53,348 nucleotides of DNA from Yinghuangia soli (GTDB lineage Bacteria; Actinomycetota; Actinomycetes; Streptomycetales; Streptomycetaceae): positions 72,943 through 126,290 of the forward strand of contig NZ_JAKFHA010000025.1 in assembly GCF_021502675.1 (NCBI RefSeq), read 5' to 3'. The notes under the pieces are model-generated. The model made no database searches. It saw only the letters and a list, made by a program, of their open reading frames with translations, and had not been told where the DNA came from. Position numbers and translations under genes: made by a program. The first letter of the stretch is position 1. Each line of letters starts with the position of its first letter. Below, piece by piece: positions 24,568 through 34,000 of this stretch.

Positions 24568-25391
24568 CCGCTCCCGACGCGTACCCCGGCGCCGCCGGGG
24601 ACCGCCGACCGGGGCCGCCGGCGATCCCGGGCCAGGCCGCGGCGCCCGCCTCGACCGCGCCCGGTTTCCCGGGCGTCCCGGGCGGCCACGGCGGCCTCGA
24701 ACCGCCCGGCGAGGTCATCACCCTGCAGGGTGCGGGCAAGACGTACCCGGGCGGGCTGACCGCGCTCGACAACGCCGACCTGACCATCCGCGAGGGCGAA
24801 CTCGTGGCGATCGTCGGGCCGTCCGGGTCGGGCAAGTCCACGCTGCTGAACCTCATGGGCACCCTCGACCGGCCGTCGTCCGGCCGGGTCGAGGTGCTCG
24901 GCCACGACGTGGCGACCCTGTCGGACCGCCGGCTGTCGGCCGTACGGGCCCGCTGGATCGGCTTCGTCTTCCAGCAGTTCTTCCTCTCGCCGCACCTGAG
25001 CGCGCTCGACAACGTCGCGACCGGCCTGCTGTACCACGGCATCGGCCACTCCCGGCGGCGCGAGCGCGCCGCGGAGGCGCTGACCCGGGTGGGCCTCGGG
25101 CACCGGCTCGACCACAAGCCGCACGAACTGTCCGGCGGCGAGCGGCAGCGCACCGCGATAGCCCGCGCGGTGGTGTCGCGGCCGCGCATCGTGCTGGCCG
25201 ACGAGCCGACCGGCGCGCTGGACTCGACGTCCGGCGCCGCGGTCGTGCAGCTGCTGCGCGACCTCAACGCCCAGGGCACCACCATCGCGGTGATCACCCA
25301 CGACCGGCAGCTGGCCGATTCGCTGCCGCGCCGCGTCCGGATCCTCGACGGGCGCATCCAGGAGGACGACATGGCGGGAACCGCGGCATGA
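24564..25391 (+). CDS. ABC transporter ATP-binding protein (MacB/LolD type)
   Basis: A 275-residue ATPase with a 50-residue proline/glycine-rich N-terminal extension. Walker A is GPSGSGKST at 85-93, the Q-loop lies in FVFQQFF near 137, the signature is LSGGE at 189-193, and Walker B is VLADEP near 210-215. It belongs to the MacB/LolD/FtsE-like class that pairs with FtsX-type permeases. ATG 24564 overlaps the adaptor stop (ATGA), and its own stop overlaps the permease start in the same way, so stoichiometric production is likely. Confidence 0.9.
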   Translation: MTAPDAYPGAAGDRRPGPPAIPGQAAAPASTAPGFPGVPGGHGGLEPPGEVITLQGAGKTYPGGLTALDNADLTIREGELVAIVGPSGSGKSTLLNLMGTLDRPSSGRVEVLGHDVATLSDRRLSAVRARWIGFVFQQFFLSPHLSALDNVATGLLYHGIGHSRRRERAAEALTRVGLGHRLDHKPHELSGGERQRTAIARAVVSRPRIVLADEPTGALDSTSGAAVVQLLRDLNAQGTTIAVITHDRQLADSLPRRVRILDGRIQEDDMAGTAA

Positions 25392-26593
25392 CCGCCCGCT
25401 CCGAGAAGCTGCCCACCCCGGCCCGGCTGCGGCCCCGCGACGTCCTGGCCGTCGGCCTGTCCGGGCTGCGCGGGCGCAAGCTCCGCGCCGTACTGTCCGC
25501 ACTCGGCATCGCGATCGGCGTCGCCGCGATGGTCGCGGTCGTCGGCATCGGCACGTCCAGCCAGGCCCGGCTGGCCGACCAGATCGCGAAGCTGGGCACC
25601 AACCTCCTGACCGTCGCCCCGGGCCAGAGCTTCGCCGGCACCGCGGCCCAACTGCCGTCCGATGCGGACGCCATGGTCGAACGCATCGGCCCGGTGGAAT
25701 CCGCCACCGCGACCGGCAAGACCGACGCGACCGTACGCCGCAACGACCGCATCGAGCCGGGCATCACCGGCGGCATCCAGGTGCTGGCCTCGCGCGAGGA
25801 CCTGCTCGGCACGGTCGGCGGCAAGCTGCGCGCCGGCCGCTTCCTGGACGCGGCGACCGGCAACTTCCCGACCGTGGTCCTCGGCGACACCGCGGCCAAA
25901 CGCCTCGGCGTGACCGAGCCGGGCGGGCAAGTCTGGCTCGGCGGCCAGTGGTTCACCGTGATCGGCCTGCTCGACCCGGTACCGCTCGCCGACGACTTGG
26001 ACGTCTCGGCCCTGGTCGGCTGGGAAGCCGCGATCAAGTACCTCGGGTTCTCCGGCAACCCCACCACCGTCTACACCCGTACCGCGGAGTCCGCGGTCGA
26101 GGCGGTCCGCGACGTCCTGGCCCCGACCGTGAACCCGAAGAACCCGAACGAGGTGAAGGTCTCCCGCCCGTCCGATGCCCTGGCCGCGCAACTGGCGGCC
26201 AAGGACACCTTCAACGCCCTCCTCCTCGGGCTGGGCGCCGTGGCCCTGCTGGTCGGCGGCGTCGGCGTGGCGAACACGATGGTGATCGCCGTCCTCGAAC
26301 GCCGCCAGGAGATCGGCCTACGCCGGGCCCTGGGCGCCCACCGCGGCCAGATCCGCACGCAATTCCTCACCGAAGCAGTGACACTCGCGGGCCTGGGCGG
26401 CATCGCCGGCGCGGCGCTGGGCGGCGCCGCGACATACGCATACGCCACCGCCAAGGACTGGCCCTTCGCCATCCCGATCGCCGCACTCGCCGGCGCAGTG
26501 GCCGCATCCGCTCTGGTCGGCGCGGTCGCCGGCCTCTACCCGGCAGGCCGAGCCGCCCGCCTGACCCCCACCGAGGCCCTGGCCACCGGCTGA
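25388..26593 (+). CDS. ABC transporter permease (MacB-like, FtsX domain)
   Basis: A 401-residue permease with the MacB layout: one membrane helix near residues 35-57 (GIAIGVAAMVAVVGIGTSS), a large extracytoplasmic domain to about 275, and three C-terminal helices of the FtsX domain (LGAVALLVGGVGVANTMVIAVLERRQEIGLRRALGA motif region). Such transporters act as mechanotransmission pumps for peptides, siderophores or antibiotics rather than classical channels. It is the last gene of the four-gene operon, followed at 26607-26654 by a strong hairpin. Confidence 0.9.
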   Translation: MTARSEKLPTPARLRPRDVLAVGLSGLRGRKLRAVLSALGIAIGVAAMVAVVGIGTSSQARLADQIAKLGTNLLTVAPGQSFAGTAAQLPSDADAMVERIGPVESATATGKTDATVRRNDRIEPGITGGIQVLASREDLLGTVGGKLRAGRFLDAATGNFPTVVLGDTAAKRLGVTEPGGQVWLGGQWFTVIGLLDPVPLADDLDVSALVGWEAAIKYLGFSGNPTTVYTRTAESAVEAVRDVLAPTVNPKNPNEVKVSRPSDALAAQLAAKDTFNALLLGLGAVALLVGGVGVANTMVIAVLERRQEIGLRRALGAHRGQIRTQFLTEAVTLAGLGGIAGAALGGAATYAYATAKDWPFAIPIAALAGAVAASALVGAVAGLYPAGRAARLTPTEALATG

Positions 26594-26606
26594 GCCTCCC
26601 CCGAAC

Positions 26607-26654
26607 AGCCCCGTCCGGTACGCCCGCTGTGGGCCGCGCGCACCGGACGGGGCT
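26607..26654 (+). terminator. Terminator of the lipoprotein-ABC operon
   Basis: AGCCCCGTCCGGT (26607-26619) and ACCGGACGGGGCT (26642-26654) form a perfect 13-bp stem with a 22-base loop, 14 bases after the permease stop. A short pyrimidine stretch follows. Confidence 0.65.
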
Positions 26655-27012
26655 CACTCTTGTCCGCCCCTCGAGTCATCCACCGCCAACCGGGCCCGGC
26701 CCACGAAGCCCGTCGTACGCCCCGCGCCCCCACCCCCTCACGCCCGCCACCATCCCGTCCCGCACCCACCCCACCCGAGGGCCCGCCACCGCTCAGCCCC
26801 ACCAGCACGCCTGCCGCACCGCACGGACGGACGGACGGATCACACCGTCCCACCGCGCACCCTCGCCTCCGTTCGCACCCGCAACTCCCCCGCCACATAA
26901 CTCTCTTCACCCCACTCGCCGGCTTTCCCCGCCTCCCCATCCCTCCCCGCCACACCCGTCTCCCCCTACGGCACCCCACCCACCTGTCCTCCACATCAAT
27001 CTCTCTCCACGA
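26655..27012. other. C-rich, strand-asymmetric non-coding stretch
   Basis: About 350 bases without a convincing gene. The plus strand is rich in C and poor in G, with pyrimidine-rich tracts, unlike the flanking coding DNA. It includes an ACGG microsatellite of four units at 26823-26838. A long minus-strand frame crosses it but has atypical composition (arginine, glycine, tryptophan and cysteine rich) and no ribosome binding site, so it was not accepted. Confidence 0.5.
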
Positions 27013-27047
27013 TCGATGAGCTGACAAGCATGTGTTGGACTCATCGA
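27013..27047. promoter_or_regulatory. Inverted repeat in the promoter region of the DMT exporter
   Basis: TCGATGAG (27013-27020) and CTCATCGA (27040-27047) are perfect 8-base inverted repeats, 19 bases apart, ending 24 bases before the ATG at 27072. The position fits a repressor operator or a looped 5' leader. Confidence 0.45.
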
Positions 27048-27071
27048 CCGCTCCCGCCCGAGACTGCGGGC

Positions 27072-28049
27072 ATGACAAGTCCGGCAATACCCGGCGGGTC
27101 CACTGGCGGCGGCGCCTCGCCCGGCAATCTCCGCCGCGTCGCCCTCACGGCGCTCGCTCCTGCTGTGTGGGGCTCGATCTACGTCGTCACGACCGAGCTT
27201 CTCCCGCCCGGGCACCCGATGTTCGCGGCCCTGCTGCGGTCGCTGCCCGCCGGGCTGATCGCCCTCGCCCTCACCCGCACGCTCCCGCACGGCCGCTGGT
27301 GGGGCAAGGCCGCCGTCCTCGGCGGCCTCAACATCGGCATCTTCCTGCCGCTGCTGTTCGTCGCCGCGGAGCGCCTGCCGGGCGGGGTCGCCGCGACGCT
27401 GGCCGCCGCCCAGCCGCTCATCGTCGCCTTCCTCGCCGTTGTGATCCTGCACGAACGCCTGTCCGCCTGGCGCCTGTTCTGGGGTGTGGCCGGGGCCGCC
27501 GGAGTCGGCCTGGTGGTCATCGCCCCCGACGCACAACTCGACGCGGTCGGCGTCGCGGCCGGCCTGGCCTGCGCGGCGACGATGGCCCTGGGCCTCACCC
27601 TGACACGCCGGTGGGGACGCCCCGAAGGCGTCGGCCCCACCGCGTTCGCGGGCTGGCAACTCACCGCAGGCGGCGTGTTCCTGCTGCCCGTCACCTTCCT
27701 CGCCGAAGGCGCACCGCCCGCAATCGACGGGCAGGCCGCGCTCGGCTACCTGTGGCTGGGCCTGGTCGGCGGCCTGCTCACGTACGCGCTGTGGTTCCGC
27801 GGCGTCACCAGCCTGCCCATCACCTCGGTCGCCGTTCTGAGCCTGCTGTCTCCCCTGGTCGCCGCGGTACTCGGCGCCGCGGTCCTGGACCAGACCCTCG
27901 GCCCGATCCAGCTCCTGGGCTTCGCTCTGGCCCTGGCCGCCATCGTCGCCGGCCAACTCCCCGCTCCCACCCGCAAGCCCCGGGCGCTCGAAAGCCCGCG
28001 AAGCCCCGCCGCGCCCGAGTCCCCCGCTCCCGACTTGATAGGCAAGTGA
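27072..28049 (+). CDS. EamA/DMT family exporter
   Basis: A 325-residue protein with about ten membrane helices in two EamA halves. The first contains PLIVAFLAVVILHERLSAWR, and the second ends in LLSPLVAAVLGAAVLDQTL. It resembles RhaT/YdcZ-type drug/metabolite transporters, exporting amino acids or similar small molecules. ATG 27072 is used; an upstream in-frame ATG lies inside the inverted repeat. The C terminus is a hydrophilic proline-rich tail. Its stop codon lies inside the palindrome that precedes the ArsR gene. Confidence 0.86.
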   Translation: MTSPAIPGGSTGGGASPGNLRRVALTALAPAVWGSIYVVTTELLPPGHPMFAALLRSLPAGLIALALTRTLPHGRWWGKAAVLGGLNIGIFLPLLFVAAERLPGGVAATLAAAQPLIVAFLAVVILHERLSAWRLFWGVAGAAGVGLVVIAPDAQLDAVGVAAGLACAATMALGLTLTRRWGRPEGVGPTAFAGWQLTAGGVFLLPVTFLAEGAPPAIDGQAALGYLWLGLVGGLLTYALWFRGVTSLPITSVAVLSLLSPLVAAVLGAAVLDQTLGPIQLLGFALALAAIVAGQLPAPTRKPRALESPRSPAAPESPAPDLIGK

Positions 28050-28061
28050 CGACTTGCCTAT
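28038..28061. promoter_or_regulatory. Perfect palindrome and promoter of the ArsR-VOC pair
   Basis: ATAGGCAAGT (28038-28047) and ACTTGCCTAT (28052-28061) are perfect 10-base arms with a GACG spacer. TTGATA (28035-28040) and TATGGT (28059-28064) resemble -35 and -10 elements 18 bases apart. Transcription would then start near the GTG at 28071, giving a leaderless mRNA. A repressor bound here would block the promoter. Confidence 0.6.
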
Positions 28062-28070
28062 GGTGGCGGG

Positions 28071-28364
28071 GTGACCGAGGATGTGTTCAAGGCGCTGGCC
28101 GACCCCACCCGTCGGTGCATCCTCGACGAACTGGTGGAACGCGACGGCCAGACCCTCTTCGAGATATGCACGCGGCTGGTGACCAGACACGGCCTCGGCC
28201 TGACCCGCCAGGCGGTGAGCCAGCACCTCGCCGTCCTGGAGGCGGCAGGCCTGGTCGTCACCCGGCGCCAAGGCCGCTACAAGTTCCACGATCTCGACAC
28301 CGCACCGCTGCAGCTCATCGTCACCCGATGGCTCAGCCCCGAAGCACCGGAGAGCCGGCCATGA
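28071..28364 (+). CDS. ArsR family winged-helix regulator
   Basis: A 97-residue ArsR/SmtB-type regulator: KALADPTRRCILDELVERDGQ at the N terminus, the recognition helix in TRQAVSQHLAVLEAAGLV, and the wing VTRRQGRYKFH. No CxC or other clear metal motif is visible, so a non-metal effector is likely. The GTG start lies ten bases after a perfect 10+10 palindrome, its probable operator, and may be leaderless. Its stop overlaps the ATG of the VOC gene (ATGA), a regulator-glyoxalase pairing seen in many actinomycetes. Confidence 0.87.
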   Translation: MTEDVFKALADPTRRCILDELVERDGQTLFEICTRLVTRHGLGLTRQAVSQHLAVLEAAGLVVTRRQGRYKFHDLDTAPLQLIVTRWLSPEAPESRP

Positions 28365-28747
28365 GGATCCACCTGACCAGCGTCTTCGTCGACGACCAGG
28401 ACAAGGCCCTGCGCTTCTACACCGACGTGCTGGGCTTCGTGAAGAAGCACGAGATCCCGCTCGGCGCGGCCCGCTGGCTGACCGTAGTCTCCCCCGAGGC
28501 CCCTGACGGCACCGAACTCCTCCTGGAGCCCAACGGCCACCCCGCGGTAAAGCCGTACACGTCGGCACTCGTCGAGGACGGCATCCCCGCAGCCTCCTTC
28601 GCCGTCGACAACGTACAAGCGGAGTACGAACGCCTGACCGCCCGCGGCGTCACCTTCACCCAGGAACCACTGGCGATGGGCACGGTCACCACTGCAGTTT
28701 TCGACGACACCTGCGGCAACCTCATCCAGATCGTCCACACCGACTGA
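28361..28747 (+). CDS. VOC family protein (glyoxalase/bleomycin-resistance fold)
   Basis: A 128-residue vicinal-oxygen-chelate protein. It has the family opening TSVFVDDQDKALRFYTDVLGF and closing AVFDDTCGNLIQIVH, with two beta-alpha-beta-beta-beta modules. Candidate metal ligands are sparse, so it may bind a ligand rather than catalyse. It is coupled to the ArsR gene by an ATGA overlap and so is probably the product derepressed by the ArsR ligand, for example a toxic electrophile or antibiotic. Confidence 0.86.
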   Translation: MRIHLTSVFVDDQDKALRFYTDVLGFVKKHEIPLGAARWLTVVSPEAPDGTELLLEPNGHPAVKPYTSALVEDGIPAASFAVDNVQAEYERLTARGVTFTQEPLAMGTVTTAVFDDTCGNLIQIVHTD

Positions 28748-28751
28748 GCAG

Positions 28752-29219
28752 CTATGCGTTGCACTCGGGGGGAGCCTTCGGGTTGTAGTCGCCGTAGCAG
28801 GCCACCGGGTCCGACGCCGGTGACGGGGCCGGCTTCGGCCTGCCTGGGGGTTTGTCGCCTGAGTCGACGGCCACCTGCAACAGCAGCACCGCCGCGACGA
28901 GCACCGGCAGCAAGTGCGCGAGGCCGACCGCCGGATGGCGGAACACGAACAAGGCGATCCCGATCGCCACCAGCAGGACCAGCACCACGGTCATGATGAG
29001 CGCGCTGTTGACGAGCCGGTCGTGGTGCTCGGCATTCGTGAGGGCCTTGCCGTCCAGTCGGGAATTCGCCCTGAGCAGCGCCCAGATGCCGCCCGCGAGG
29101 ATTCCCGCGTCCGCGACCGCCGTCAGCAGGAACACCACGAACTCCGGTGTCCGCCGCTCCCCTGGACGCTGCTCGGCGACCGCCTGCTCCAGCATCATGC
29201 GGCCAACCCTGGCGTTCAC
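28752..29219 (-). CDS. Hypothetical membrane protein, 155 aa
   Basis: About 155 residues with three hydrophobic segments (VVFLLTAVADAGILAGGIWAL, ALIMTVVLVLLVAIGIALFVF, AHLLPVLVAAVLLLQVAV) and a C-terminal proline-rich tail containing two cysteines (ACYGDYNPKAPPEC). GTG 29219 is chosen because GGGAG lies just upstream; ATG 29198 is another option, and the frame extends to 29321. No family was recognised. The tail is probably extracytoplasmic and could form a disulfide. Confidence 0.6.
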   Translation of the reverse strand: MNARVGRMMLEQAVAEQRPGERRTPEFVVFLLTAVADAGILAGGIWALLRANSRLDGKALTNAEHHDRLVNSALIMTVVLVLLVAIGIALFVFRHPAVGLAHLLPVLVAAVLLLQVAVDSGDKPPGRPKPAPSPASDPVACYGDYNPKAPPECNA

Positions 29220-29256
29220 CGGCTCCCGCCCACCGGCGAAGAGACCCGATCGTTGC

Positions 29257-29439
29257 CGATGCGCACATTTCCTCCACGGCGACGGCGTCGCTTGCTTCGA
29301 TGACGCGCCGGGATGCGACATTGGTGTCCGCGACGGTCAACAGTGCCTCGGTGATGCCGAGCGAGGCGGCAATCGGCAATGCCGCGGCGAGCATCGCCGT
29401 CGCACACGGCCTCGCGGTCGGATCGATCAGCTCGGGCAT
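29257..29439 (-). pseudogene. Remnant of a GNAT acetyltransferase gene
   Basis: The minus strand reads MPELIDPTARP, the usual beginning of a common actinomycete GNAT family, and then jumps directly to the family's C-terminal acetyl-CoA-binding part: AAALPIAASLGITEALLTVA, then DTNVASRRVIEA. The roughly 90-100 residues that normally lie between are missing, and the frame then runs into unrelated sequence. This looks like an internal deletion followed by decay. It occupies most of the gap between the membrane protein gene and the reductase gene. Confidence 0.55.
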
Positions 29440-29541
29440 CTGCCCAGGACGACCGCTCCGCGCGGCGCGGCGATGAATCTGGGGCTGCGGTGCAGTCTTA
29501 AAAGAGCACGCAGCACCGCAGATCCGCGACGGGAGCACCTC

Positions 29542-30129
29542 ATGGCCACCGTGATCGCAGCGATGACGATGTCGCTCGACGGCTTCATCGCCGACCCCGA
29601 CGACCGGGTCGACGACCTGTTCGGCTGGTACGACAACGGCGACGTGGAGATCCCGACGACGCGCCCCGACCTCACCTTCAAAGTGACCCCGCCCAGCGCC
29701 GGCTACCTGCACAAGATGGTCGATTCCGTGGGCGCCGTGGTCACCGGTCGGCGCCTTTTCGACCTGACCGACGGCTGGGGCGGCAATCACCCGTTCGGCT
29801 GTCCGATCTTCCTCGTCTCGCACAGCGTTCCGCCGGGCTGGCCGCGCCCCGATCTGCCGGTCACGATCGTCACGGACGGCCTCGAGAGCGCCGTCGCGCA
29901 GGCCAAGAAGGCGGCAGGCGAGAAGGCCGTCGGCATCGGCGGTGCAAACGTGATCCAGCAGTGCCTGAGCCTGGGCCTGATCGACGAGGTACGCGTGGAG
30001 CTGGTGCCGGTGCTCATGGGCCGCGGGATCCGCTACTTCGACCACCTGTCCGGCACTCCCGTACGCCTGTCCGACCCCGAGGTCATCGAAGGCAAGAACG
30101 TCACCCATCTGCGCTATACCGTGCTCTGA
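29542..30129 (+). CDS. Dihydrofolate reductase family protein (RibD C-terminal type)
   Basis: A 195-residue protein with the RibD_C/DHFR-like signatures MATVIAAMTMSLDGFIADPDD, VVTGRRLFDLTDGWGG, and a C-terminal IGGANVIQQCLSLGLIDEVRVELVP region. These enzymes bind NAD(P)H, but most stand-alone copies have no known substrate. ATG 29542 follows GGGAG at seven bases. The next gene starts 14 bases after its stop and is probably co-transcribed. Confidence 0.85.
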   Translation: MATVIAAMTMSLDGFIADPDDRVDDLFGWYDNGDVEIPTTRPDLTFKVTPPSAGYLHKMVDSVGAVVTGRRLFDLTDGWGGNHPFGCPIFLVSHSVPPGWPRPDLPVTIVTDGLESAVAQAKKAAGEKAVGIGGANVIQQCLSLGLIDEVRVELVPVLMGRGIRYFDHLSGTPVRLSDPEVIEGKNVTHLRYTVL

Positions 30130-30143
30130 ACGGAAGGCAGCGC

Positions 30144-30617
30144 ATGCACGAGCCCCCGACCCCGTTCCGCCCCGAAGCGGGCATCACCGGCTTCCACGGC
30201 CCGCGGGACCCCGCGCCGGCCGTCACCGACGCGGCGACCTGCCGCACCGCCTTGTACGCCGCGGCGCGCGACGCGGCCGGGCGGGTCGAGGGCTTCACCG
30301 CGCAGGCCTATCCGCGTACCTTCCACTCTGCCACGGTCCGGGTCCACGACGCCGCGCACATCGTGCTGTTCCACGTCCACCAGCCGCTCGTCGCCTTCGC
30401 CGCCGACCAACTCGACTGGTACGCGGACGAATTCGTGGATCCCCCGAAGTGGTCGGACACCCTGGCCCGCCACGGCTTCACCATCCTCACCGCACCGCAG
30501 CTGTGCGCGCCGTTCACGGAGGCGGACGCGTCCGCGCTGAGCGCCGCGGAACGCGCCCAAGTCGCCTATTGGCACCCGAAGACCGTCGGTGCGGTGCTCT
30601 TCAACTCCTGGGACTGA
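30144..30617 (+). CDS. Hypothetical protein, 157 aa
   Basis: A 157-residue soluble protein of unknown family. It has a proline-rich N terminus and a conserved-looking C terminus with several tryptophans (QLDWYADEF, PPKWSDTLARHG, VAYWHPKTVGAVLFNSWD). ATG 30144 is preceded by GGAAGG. It follows the reductase gene closely on the same strand. Its last 52 bases overlap the 3' end of the convergent AraC gene. Confidence 0.65.
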   Translation: MHEPPTPFRPEAGITGFHGPRDPAPAVTDAATCRTALYAAARDAAGRVEGFTAQAYPRTFHSATVRVHDAAHIVLFHVHQPLVAFAADQLDWYADEFVDPPKWSDTLARHGFTILTAPQLCAPFTEADASALSAAERAQVAYWHPKTVGAVLFNSWD

Positions 30618-31579
30618 CCCTCCCGCGCCGCGCGCCGATACGTTCCGGGAGCCGTCCCGCGGGTGCGCTTGAAGGTGCCGGCGAAGGCGTACTCGGACGC
30701 GTAGCCCACCTGTGCGGCAATCGTCCGCAACGGCGCGTCCGTCGTGCGCAGCAGCCGCGCCGCAGTGGTCATGCGCCACCACGTCAGGTAGCCCAGCGGC
30801 GGCTGTCCGACCAGTGCGGCGAAGCGCCGGGCGAACGCCGCGCGCGACAGGCCCGCTTCGGCGGCGAGCTTCGCGACCGTCCAAGGCTCGCCCGGGGCCC
30901 GGTGGATGGCGTCCAGCGCAACCGACACGGGCGCGTCGGCCAAAGCCGCCGACCAACTTGGACGTGATTCGCCCGCCGCCGGCTCGGCGAACCAGATGCG
31001 CAGGATGTACAGAAGCAGCGTGTCGAGCAAAGCCGGTACGGCCGCGTCCGTGCCCGGCCGCGGATTCTCCAGTTCGGCGGCGAGCAGCGCTACGGCGAAC
31101 CCGAGTTCGCGATGCCGCTCGGCGTCCGCACGCAGGTGGATGCGGTCCGGCAAACCCCGCAGCAGCGGGTGCGCGGCGCGCGGGTCCAGTTGGTAAGCCC
31201 CGCAGAGCAGGACGGTCGCGGGGCCACCGCGCCCGGTCGGATCGACCTGGTCCGCCGCGAAAGGCGCGGCACCAGGGCGGTCGTCCGGCCCACACGCTTC
31301 GCCAGGTACGACCAGTGCACCAGCCGCCGGCAGCTCGCCCGCCCCGTCCGCGAGCACATGACCGCTGCCATGCGGCAGGAAGAGCACGTCCCCTTCCCCG
31401 AGTTCGACAGGCTCGGCGCCCGGCGCCGAGATGCGGCACGAGCCCGACAGGACGACCTGGAACCCGGCCGACCCCGGCACCGCCGCGAACTCCTGCGCCC
31501 ACGGCGCGTGCCAGCGCACATGCGCGGCACGCGGCCGCCCGGTCCTGGCCACCGCCACCACGTCGCTCAGTACGTCCAC
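30566..31579 (-). CDS. AraC family transcriptional regulator
   Basis: A 337-residue regulator with an N-terminal cupin-like sensor domain (AraC_binding_2/cupin_6 type, with LGEGDVLFLPHGSGHVLAD) and a C-terminal AraC HTH pair (VAKLAAEAGLSRAAFARRF, then IAAQVGYASEYAFAGTFKR). The GTG start at 31579 faces the oxidoreductase gene 90 bp away, a very common AraC-oxidoreductase pairing, so that gene is the probable target. The C terminus extends about 25 residues past the HTH, overlapping the convergent hypothetical gene. Confidence 0.88.
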   Translation of the reverse strand: MDVLSDVVAVARTGRPRAAHVRWHAPWAQEFAAVPGSAGFQVVLSGSCRISAPGAEPVELGEGDVLFLPHGSGHVLADGAGELPAAGALVVPGEACGPDDRPGAAPFAADQVDPTGRGGPATVLLCGAYQLDPRAAHPLLRGLPDRIHLRADAERHRELGFAVALLAAELENPRPGTDAAVPALLDTLLLYILRIWFAEPAAGESRPSWSAALADAPVSVALDAIHRAPGEPWTVAKLAAEAGLSRAAFARRFAALVGQPPLGYLTWWRMTTAARLLRTTDAPLRTIAAQVGYASEYAFAGTFKRTRGTAPGTYRRAAREGQSQELKSTAPTVFGCQ

Positions 31580-31669
31580 GTCCCGAGCCTAGTCAAGCAA
31601 GACGAACACGTATCGACCGGGCAGTTTCACGCATGGATCGTCTCGCTCGCGGCCCCTAGCGTTCCCGGC

Positions 31670-32599
31670 ATGAACATGATGGCTGCCCGCATCCACTCGT
31701 ACGGCGACCCCTCGGTGATCCGCCACGAGCCCGTCCCTCGCCCGCGCCCGGCCCGCGGCGAGGTGCTGCTCCGCGTCGCCGCGACGTCTTTCAATCCCAC
31801 CGAGGCCGCGCTGCGCGCCGGACTTCTGCAGGCCTTCATGCCGCTGCCCCTCCCCCACACCCTGGGCTGGGACGTCTCCGGCACCGTCGTCGAACTCGGC
31901 CCGGACGTAAGCACCTTCCGCGTCGGCGACCAGGTAGTGGGACGCCTCGACCACGCCGGTGCCGCCGCCGAGTACGTGTGCGCACCCGCGGCCACCCTCA
32001 CCTCGGCACCAGCCTCGCTCCCCCTCGCCCACGCGGCCGCACTGCCGATCGCCGGGCTCAGCGCCTGGCAGGCCGTGTTCGAGCACGGCCGCATCGCCGC
32101 CGGCGAGCGCGTGCTGATCAACGGCGCCGGCGGCGGCGTCGGGGGCTTCGCCACGCAGCTCGTCAAGTACGCGGGTGCCGAGGTCACCGCCACCGCGAGC
32201 CCGCGCAGTGCGGACGCGGTACGCGGGCAGGGCGCCGACCACGTCCTCGACTACACCACCACCCCGCTGCACACCGTCACGGCCGAAGCGTTCGACACCG
32301 TCCTCAACCTGGTCCCTCTCGCCCCCGGCGATGCGGCAGGACTCGCCCCGCTCGCCCGCCCCGGCGGCCGCATCATCTCCATCGCCACGCCCATCGAACC
32401 GCTGCCCGGGTCCGGCACGTTCTCGACGCACATGGTCGCCCGCAACGACGTCGCCCAGTTGGCCGCCCTGGTCGCACTCGTCGATGCCGGAAAGGTCCGC
32501 CCCGACATCAGCGAGACGGCACCCCTGCACAGGCTGGCCGACGTACACCGGCGCAGCGAAGCAGGCCGGATCCGCGGCAAGATCATCGTCACACCGTGA
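31670..32599 (+). CDS. NADP-dependent medium-chain oxidoreductase (quinone oxidoreductase type)
   Basis: A 309-residue zinc-independent MDR protein. It has a GroES-like N-terminal domain (HTLGWDVSGTVVELGPDVSTFRVGDQVVG region) and a Rossmann domain with VLINGAGGGVGGFATQLVKYAGA. No structural-zinc cysteine cluster is present. It probably reduces quinones or enones. Three ATG codons lie within ten bases of each other (31670, 31676, 31679). It is divergent from the AraC gene, its likely regulator. Confidence 0.86.
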   Translation: MNMMAARIHSYGDPSVIRHEPVPRPRPARGEVLLRVAATSFNPTEAALRAGLLQAFMPLPLPHTLGWDVSGTVVELGPDVSTFRVGDQVVGRLDHAGAAAEYVCAPAATLTSAPASLPLAHAAALPIAGLSAWQAVFEHGRIAAGERVLINGAGGGVGGFATQLVKYAGAEVTATASPRSADAVRGQGADHVLDYTTTPLHTVTAEAFDTVLNLVPLAPGDAAGLAPLARPGGRIISIATPIEPLPGSGTFSTHMVARNDVAQLAALVALVDAGKVRPDISETAPLHRLADVHRRSEAGRIRGKIIVTP

Positions 32600-32644
32600 C
32601 CGGCCCGATTGCCCGGGTGATCACCGTCCGGACAGGATGGCCGC

Positions 32645-33991
<1,347 letters not shown>

Positions 33992-34000
33992 GGTTCGGCC

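Noticed and set aside
26536-27087. Minus-strand 183-residue ORF in the gap after the ABC operon
   Set aside because: Its composition is rich in arginine, glycine, tryptophan and cysteine, unlike real proteins here. It has no ribosome binding site and crosses the operon terminator.
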